Of a DNA stretch of 39,960 nt, positions 35,822 to 39,960 are shown piece after piece. The translations under genes were made by a program, and so were the position numbers. The notes under the pieces were generated by a model. It was not told where the DNA came from. It saw only the letters and a list, made by a program, of their open reading frames with translations, and searched no databases. The DNA is from Lentisphaerota bacterium (GTDB taxonomy: Bacteria > Verrucomicrobiota > Kiritimatiellia > RFP12 > UBA1067). Location: the NCBI GenBank assembly GCA_022839525.1, contig JALHET010000003.1, forward strand, positions 8,241 through 48,200, in the 5' to 3' direction. Numbering within the stretch: position 1 is the stretch's first letter; every line of letters starts with the position of its first letter.

Positions 35822-35851
35822 TTGACCGTACGGTCAGACAAAAGGTAACAT
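35822..35851 (+). promoter_or_regulatory. Promoter overlapped by a perfect 14-bp palindrome
   Basis: TTGACC (35822-35827), an 18-base spacer and TAACAT (35846-35851), 9 bases before the ATG at 35861. TGACCGTACGGTCA at 35823-35836 is a perfect palindrome covering the -35 and adjacent bases, the classic place for a repressor. The type of palindrome resembles TetR-family operators; the repressor is not in view. Confidence 0.55.
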
Positions 35852-35860
35852 GACGTAACC

Positions 35861-37624
35861 ATGAGCGAGAATGAAGAGACGAAGGCGGCTGGTCAGGATG
35901 GCGGCGGGGTTGTGTTGGATTTGAATTTTGCGCCGAGCTGGGCACGCACGTCCCCGGATGCGAATATCAAACGCTATCAGAACGACCGGTTTGAGGATGG
36001 TGATACGGGCGAGACCCGTTTTGACGGACGCGACCGGGGGCGTGGCCGCCGTCCGCGGAGCGACGGGGATGACCGCGTTGACCGCCGCAGGCCGGATCGC
36101 AGGCCCCCACCGAGGAGGCGCGAGTTTGAGCGTGACCCCCGTTCGGATATGCCGCGTCCCGAATCGCGTGCGGCGGTTGCCGATTTGCGCGGAACGCGCC
36201 CCGATCAAGGGGCTCGTCCCGAACGCGAACGCCGCGATTTCCGTTTCCCGCGTTCCGAGATGCCGCCGCCGTTGCCGCTCGAAATCCGCGTGTTGCCCGA
36301 ACAAAGGGCTCTGGGCGCGGTCATCCGACGCATCCAGACTTCCCATCGCGCGTTCCCGTTGCGCGACATCGCTTGGCTGTTCCTCGACAACCCCGCCTCC
36401 TGCCTGATCCGTGTGGCGCCGGTCAAGGATCAGCAGCAGCCGCTTTTTCAATGCAAGGTGTGCGGGCTGCCCGCGCTCTCCGAAGAGGAGATCCGTGCGC
36501 ATCTGGTCAACCGGCACATGGATGATTTTTTCGAGGTGGAGGAGGTTTCGTGCGAACCGCCGTCCGGCACGTTTGTCTGTGTCGCGCGGTGCGGGTTGAG
36601 CGGTATGCTGCTCGGGCCGCCGAACCACCACAGCTTTAATTTCAAGGTGCACGAGATGTTGCGGACGCGTTACCCCAACATGTCGGAAGAGGGGTACCGG
36701 GCGCGGATCGAAACGGTGCGCGATCCGGAGGTGATCGAGCAGTGGCGGCAGCAGTGTACCAAGAAAAAGATTTACCGCCGTAAAGACGCGATGCCGACGG
36801 TTGTTGAACCTGCCGCGCCTGAGGCGGGGGACGCGGCTGACGGGGCAGACGCCGAAGCGGATCCCGCGCCGAAAGCCCCGCCCATGGAGCGTGACGTGGC
36901 GGAATTGGTGTTCATGCGCGAGATTCTTCCCGGGCAGATCGCGGGCGTGCGGCATCTGATCTGTACGGCGGCGGTTGCGCTGCAGACCCCGAGCCGTCCG
37001 CTTTATTTCGCGCTGAAGGATACGCTCAACCGCGAGCGCCGGTTTCCGGCCTCGCTCTTCTTCGCATTGCGCGGAGCGTTCCGTCACCGCAAACTTTACC
37101 TGTTCCGCGTGAATGACCCGAAAGGGCAGGATTTCGTGATGCTCAAGGCGCCGACGGTGCTTGACCCCGCACATGCGGTGCAGGCGTTGCGCGAGGTGTT
37201 GACCTATGTGGATGAGCATCCGGCCTGTACCAAGGCGGAGATGGTCACAGCATTGGCGGGTGGCGACGAGGCCAAGGTCAAGGAGACGCTGGTGCAGCTC
37301 GCGTGGCTGGTGGAGAAGGGGCATGTGGTCGAGTATTATAACGACGTGCTCAGTAGCCCGCTCGATTATCCCGTGTTCCGTTTCCTGCCGGGCGAAAAAC
37401 AGGCGGGAAGGCAGCAGGGCGGGGGTCGGCGGCAGGAAGAAGATACCGTGAGCGCGCCTGAGGCTCAACCCGTTGAGGAGCCGCCCGTTGCGGATGAGGC
37501 GGATGTTCCGGCAGTTCCGGAAACGCCCGTGCCCGCGGACGAGTCGGTTGAACCAGTGGAAAAACCCTCGCCCACAGAAGAAATTTCCTCGCTGAAGAAA
37601 GAGCCACCCCTGTCTCCGGCGTGA
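35861..37624 (+). CDS. Zinc-finger protein with low-complexity arms, PVC-type conserved hypothetical
   Basis: A 587-residue cytoplasmic protein. Residues about 38-115 are rich in Arg and Asp (DGRDRGRGRRPRSDGDD, RRPDRRPPPRRREF). Next is a folded domain starting LPLEIRVLPEQRALGAVI. A C2H2-like finger follows: FQCKVCGLPALSEEEIRAHL with NRH (Cys-x2-Cys, His-x3-4-His). A second Cys pair sits in VCVARCGLSG. A later domain (about 345-530) reads ERDVAELVFMREILPGQIAG and ends with a winged-helix-like part (CTKAEMVTALAGGDEAKVKE, VEYYNDVLSSPL). The C-terminus is Glu/Pro-rich. The arms and finger suggest nucleic-acid, probably RNA, binding; that is inference. No ribosome site precedes the ATG, consistent with a leaderless mRNA. 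Confidence 0.8.
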   Translation: MSENEETKAAGQDGGGVVLDLNFAPSWARTSPDANIKRYQNDRFEDGDTGETRFDGRDRGRGRRPRSDGDDRVDRRRPDRRPPPRRREFERDPRSDMPRPESRAAVADLRGTRPDQGARPERERRDFRFPRSEMPPPLPLEIRVLPEQRALGAVIRRIQTSHRAFPLRDIAWLFLDNPASCLIRVAPVKDQQQPLFQCKVCGLPALSEEEIRAHLVNRHMDDFFEVEEVSCEPPSGTFVCVARCGLSGMLLGPPNHHSFNFKVHEMLRTRYPNMSEEGYRARIETVRDPEVIEQWRQQCTKKKIYRRKDAMPTVVEPAAPEAGDAADGADAEADPAPKAPPMERDVAELVFMREILPGQIAGVRHLICTAAVALQTPSRPLYFALKDTLNRERRFPASLFFALRGAFRHRKLYLFRVNDPKGQDFVMLKAPTVLDPAHAVQALREVLTYVDEHPACTKAEMVTALAGGDEAKVKETLVQLAWLVEKGHVVEYYNDVLSSPLDYPVFRFLPGEKQAGRQQGGGRRQEEDTVSAPEAQPVEEPPVADEADVPAVPETPVPADESVEPVEKPSPTEEISSLKKEPPLSPA

Positions 37625-37732
37625 GGCGTCGAGAGTAACTGAACCGCAGTCGGCGCATCGCGTTCTTTTTTTCTATTTTAAAAGGGACGCAATTTGACAT
37701 TTAGGGGTGGCCTTACGCAGGGCGAGACGGAC

Positions 37733-37755
37733 ACCCGCCTCTGGTGCGGGTTTTT
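37733..37755 (+). terminator. Terminator or attenuator before the YrbL-like gene
   Basis: ACCCGC-ctctggt-GCGGGT followed by TTTT (37733-37755). It ends 28 bases before the next ATG, so it may terminate the zinc-finger gene or attenuate the downstream gene. A TTGACA at 37694-37699 lies upstream without an obvious -10. Confidence 0.6.
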
Positions 37756-37782
37756 ACGATTGCTGCGGACAGAGGATGTTTA

Positions 37783-38451
37783 ATGTCAAAATACGATTCA
37801 TTAGGGAGTCTGATCGGCGAGGGCAGCCGGCGGCGCTGTTACCGTCTGCCGGGTGAGCCCTTCTGCGTCAAGTTCTACCGCCTCCCTTCGGAATATACGC
37901 GCAAGACGACGCTCGGTGTGCGGTTCCACATCTGGATGTCCCGGTTCATCGTTCTCAACAACGCGAACTGTCAGGAGTGGCGCTACCATCAGGCTCTTCG
38001 GAAAAGGTTGCCGCCGGATCTTTTTGCGGTCTTTCCTGAAGAGATCACGCCCGTGTATTCGCCTAACCGGGGGTGGGGCATTCGTGAAAGCCTGATCCAG
38101 AACGCGGACGGTTCGCCGATTCAGCGGGTCATCCATGAAATGGGGCGGGTGACAGACGGGCGGTTGCGCCATCAGCTTTACGAGGCGGTCGAGCGTCTGT
38201 TTGCCCGGCTGGCCGAACACGCGGTTTGTTTTTACGATCCGCCCAACGTGATGGTGCAGTGGACGGGACCCGGCACGTTCAGGTTGCGTATTGTGGATTT
38301 CGAGCCGCAGGGAAGGGCGCTGGTTCCCGGGCTATCGTCGATCAGACCCTATGTCCGCTGCAAGGTGCGGCGGCGTTGTTCGCGCTATCTCAAACGGCTA
38401 CGCGACACGTTCTTCTCCTCAGAGGGGGACATGCATGCTGAGAGAAGGTGA
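37783..38451 (+). CDS. YrbL-family protein (kinase-like)
   Basis: A 222-residue cytoplasmic protein of the YrbL/PhoP-regulatory-network group, a small protein-kinase-like fold: GSLIGEGSRRRCYRLPGEPF (nucleotide loop), CVKFYRLPSEYTRKTT (Lys), EWRYHQALRKRLPPDLFAVF, a catalytic-loop-like YDPPNVMVQW (Asp, Asn) and IVDFEPQGRALVPG (Asp of the DFG-like position). YrbL in enterobacteria is of uncertain role; some relatives act on lipopolysaccharide core sugars. AGAGG precedes the ATG by 9 bases. A glycosyltransferase gene follows convergently, suggesting a cell-surface glycan role (inference). Confidence 0.75.
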   Translation: MSKYDSLGSLIGEGSRRRCYRLPGEPFCVKFYRLPSEYTRKTTLGVRFHIWMSRFIVLNNANCQEWRYHQALRKRLPPDLFAVFPEEITPVYSPNRGWGIRESLIQNADGSPIQRVIHEMGRVTDGRLRHQLYEAVERLFARLAEHAVCFYDPPNVMVQWTGPGTFRLRIVDFEPQGRALVPGLSSIRPYVRCKVRRRCSRYLKRLRDTFFSSEGDMHAERR

Positions 38452-38468
38452 CAGTCCCCTGTTTCTTT

Positions 38469-39233
38469 TTATGGGCTCCAATACTCCGCGATCCAGGAGG
38501 CGGGCAATGCATGCTGGTGGATGCGTGAGCCCCGGTATCCTTTCACCGCTTGATCAGGATCGGGTCTGCCGTGGAAGACAAGGACTTTTGTTCCGGCAGG
38601 AAGTCGTGGTGTCAGCCACAGGTTGAACGGGAAAGCCCACATGCAGTGGCGCTTGAAACTTCTGACCCAGGTGTCAGGCCACCAGTGGTGTTCGCGCATC
38701 GCGTAAGTCAGGAAAGCCTGCTCTGTGCGGAACAGGGAAGGGTTGACGGCCTTGTCCATCTCGCGGAGGAACGTGTCACAGATGTATTGGGACTGTCCGG
38801 CCTCAAACCGGAAGAGCGACGAATTGCCGATGTCGGGTGCTTTACGGAAAAGTTGTTTCCGCATCTCGATCCAGTTGTGGATGATACAGTTTTTGCCCGG
38901 CAGATAGTCGAAGAAACAGTCGATGTCGTCGATGATGGCGACGTCGAGGTCGCAGAAAAGCGTGGGGCCTTTCAGGTTCGCGAAGCCGTCCGCCGTGATG
39001 AGCAATTTGAGAAACACGTTGGGCCATTTGATCGTCATCCCGGGGTTAACCGGAATGGGTGCCGTTTCGATGCCGTCATGCAGACCGGTGCCGTCCTCGG
39101 TCACACAGATGAAGCGGAAAGGCCGGTGCAGATGTTTCTTGACTCCCGCATAGAGCGCGTTCGCGTAGTGGGGGCCATAACGGGTTCCCCATTTCAGGCA
39201 GATGATGTTGACCGGTGAATTCTTTTGTTCCAT
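38469..39233 (-). CDS. GT-A-type glycosyltransferase, possible surface-glycan role
   Basis: A 254-residue protein; the ATG at 39233 is chosen over a TTG 21 bases earlier. The N-terminus NIICLKWGTRYGPHYANALY and FRFICVTEDGTGL resembles GT8-like and related GT-A transferases, and TLFCDLDVAIIDDIDCFFDY carries a DxD motif (D-L-D) for the metal-nucleotide sugar. Later YICDTFLREMDKAV and TEQAFLTYAMREHHW are typical of the acceptor half. The sugar and acceptor are unknown. It lies between a YrbL-like gene and a Bacteroidetes-like glycosyltransferase. Confidence 0.75.
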   Translation of the reverse strand: MEQKNSPVNIICLKWGTRYGPHYANALYAGVKKHLHRPFRFICVTEDGTGLHDGIETAPIPVNPGMTIKWPNVFLKLLITADGFANLKGPTLFCDLDVAIIDDIDCFFDYLPGKNCIIHNWIEMRKQLFRKAPDIGNSSLFRFEAGQSQYICDTFLREMDKAVNPSLFRTEQAFLTYAMREHHWWPDTWVRSFKRHCMWAFPFNLWLTPRLPAGTKVLVFHGRPDPDQAVKGYRGSRIHQHALPASWIAEYWSP

Positions 39234-39297
39234 AAATGCTTCTTGTGTTTGCAACCTGTAAGATCCCGCTCCAGCCTGTTAGCCGAAGAATATAAAT

Positions 39298-39960
39298 ATT
39301 AGAATAAACGCATTTATCCTCTTCTCAGAACCTGAACAGGCAAAGAAAACGGTGGAAGAACTCAGACAATCGGAGTCGATAGACAAGATCTATTTGCTTA
39401 CGCCCGACAATAGCAAGGAAACAATCAAGGGGTGTGGCAATATCACCATCGACACGCTCCACAGCAGTGCCACGATAAAAAAGATCGCGCAGAAATCGAA
39501 TACCGACTACACGCTCATCTATCAGAAGTCCACCGTGCTGAGACCCGGTTACTTCGCACTTGAACGAATGACCCGTATCGCGGAAGATACGCAGGCCGGA
39601 ATGGTCTATGCCGACTACTACGCCATCAGCAACGGGAATAAGACAAACCATCCGGTGATCGACTACCAGGAGGGCAGTCTGCGCGACGACTTCAACTTCG
39701 GCTCACTGCTCCTCTACAATGCGAAGGCACTGAAGAAAGCGGTCAGGAGAATGAAAAGCGAAAACTACACGTTTGCCGGCCTCTACGACCTCAGGCTCAA
39801 GGTGTCGCAGAAGAACCCACTCGTGCATGTCAACGAGTACCTCTACACCGAGATAGAAGAGGATACACGTGCATCGGGAGAAAAAATATTCGATTATGTC
39901 GACCCCAAAAATCGACAGGCCCAGTTAGAGATGGAACAGGCCTGCACGCAGCACCTGAAA
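39298..39960 (+). CDS. Bacteroidetes-like family 2 glycosyltransferase, 5' end abnormal and 3' end cut
   Basis: Open for 221 codons to the window edge. Reading from an ATT at 39298 gives I-R-INAFILFSEPEQAKK, then SIDKIYLLTPDNSKETI, MVYADYYAISNGNKTNH, EGSLRDDFNFGSLLLYNAKA and YVDPKNRQAQLEMEQACTQH. These are the marks of a glycosyltransferase found in Bacteroidales, where it would begin MRINAFI. Here an ATT replaces the ATG and a TAG lies six codons upstream, so no standard start exists before an internal GTG (39352) or ATG (39570). Base composition is lower in GC than its neighbours. Horizontal transfer, or a join between unrelated sequences, should be considered. Confidence 0.7.
   Translation, partial: MRINAFILFSEPEQAKKTVEELRQSESIDKIYLLTPDNSKETIKGCGNITIDTLHSSATIKKIAQKSNTDYTLIYQKSTVLRPGYFALERMTRIAEDTQAGMVYADYYAISNGNKTNHPVIDYQEGSLRDDFNFGSLLLYNAKALKKAVRRMKSENYTFAGLYDLRLKVSQKNPLVHVNEYLYTEIEEDTRASGEKIFDYVDPKNRQAQLEMEQACTQHLK

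Noticed and set aside
35834..37468. Minus-strand frame of 544 codons opposite the zinc-finger gene
   Set aside because: Arises from the Arg-rich coding strand; no start site or motif.

Overview
The window is about 40 kb of a GC-rich (roughly 60 percent by eye) bacterial chromosome. Gene content points to the PVC group, most likely Kiritimatiellota or a close Verrucomicrobiota relative: Flp/Tad pilus genes, an LA_2272-type surface protein, an alginate-export-type porin, a DUF1015 protein, and several large lineage-restricted hypotheticals. This placement is inference from family content; no rRNA or tRNA gene was found.

Layout. Positions 1-3800 (minus strand) hold part of a Tad pilus locus: a truncated secretin (CpaC-like), CpaB, a small exported protein, a TadE-like pseudopilin and a cysteine-rich membrane protein. 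Positions 4024-7867 hold a surface-repeat protein with its own promoter and terminator, DUF1015, a small secreted protein and an outer-membrane porin. Positions 8036-9693 are plsY-gpsA (phosphatidic acid/glycerol-3-phosphate supply, ATGA-coupled). Positions 9890-10923 are a decayed insertion sequence with inverted ends. A secreted protein of unknown function and a sodium:solute symporter converge at 12.6 kb. Positions 14.6-17.1 kb are gene-poor, with gene remnants and palindromic repeats around an exported YdjC-type deacetylase. A PII-like protein plus a CPA2 cation:proton antiporter (17.1-18.6 kb) sits between two copies of a repeat. Next is a minus-strand polyphosphate operon: a Ppx/GppA-HD protein, polyphosphate kinase 1 and 6-phosphofructokinase. 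A DUF2157/GDYXXLXY membrane pair follows (24.1-26.1 kb); the first gene carries both a nonsense codon and a frameshift.

From 26.2 to 37.6 kb lie mostly housekeeping genes: thioesterase, DMT exporter, rpe-lepA-lepB, a 3D-domain exported protein, glnS, aconitase, and a zinc-finger/low-complexity protein behind a promoter overlapped by a perfect palindrome. The right end holds a YrbL-like kinase behind a terminator or attenuator, a GT-A-type glycosyltransferase, and the start of a Bacteroidetes-like glycosyltransferase that lacks a normal start codon and differs in composition.

The best candidates for something new are the polyphosphate operon whose Ppx member has lost the usual catalytic residues, the PII-like/antiporter pair, the palindrome-controlled zinc-finger protein, and a recurring promoter layout in which the -10 box lies only 7-10 bases before the ATG, suggesting leaderless or near-leaderless mRNAs.
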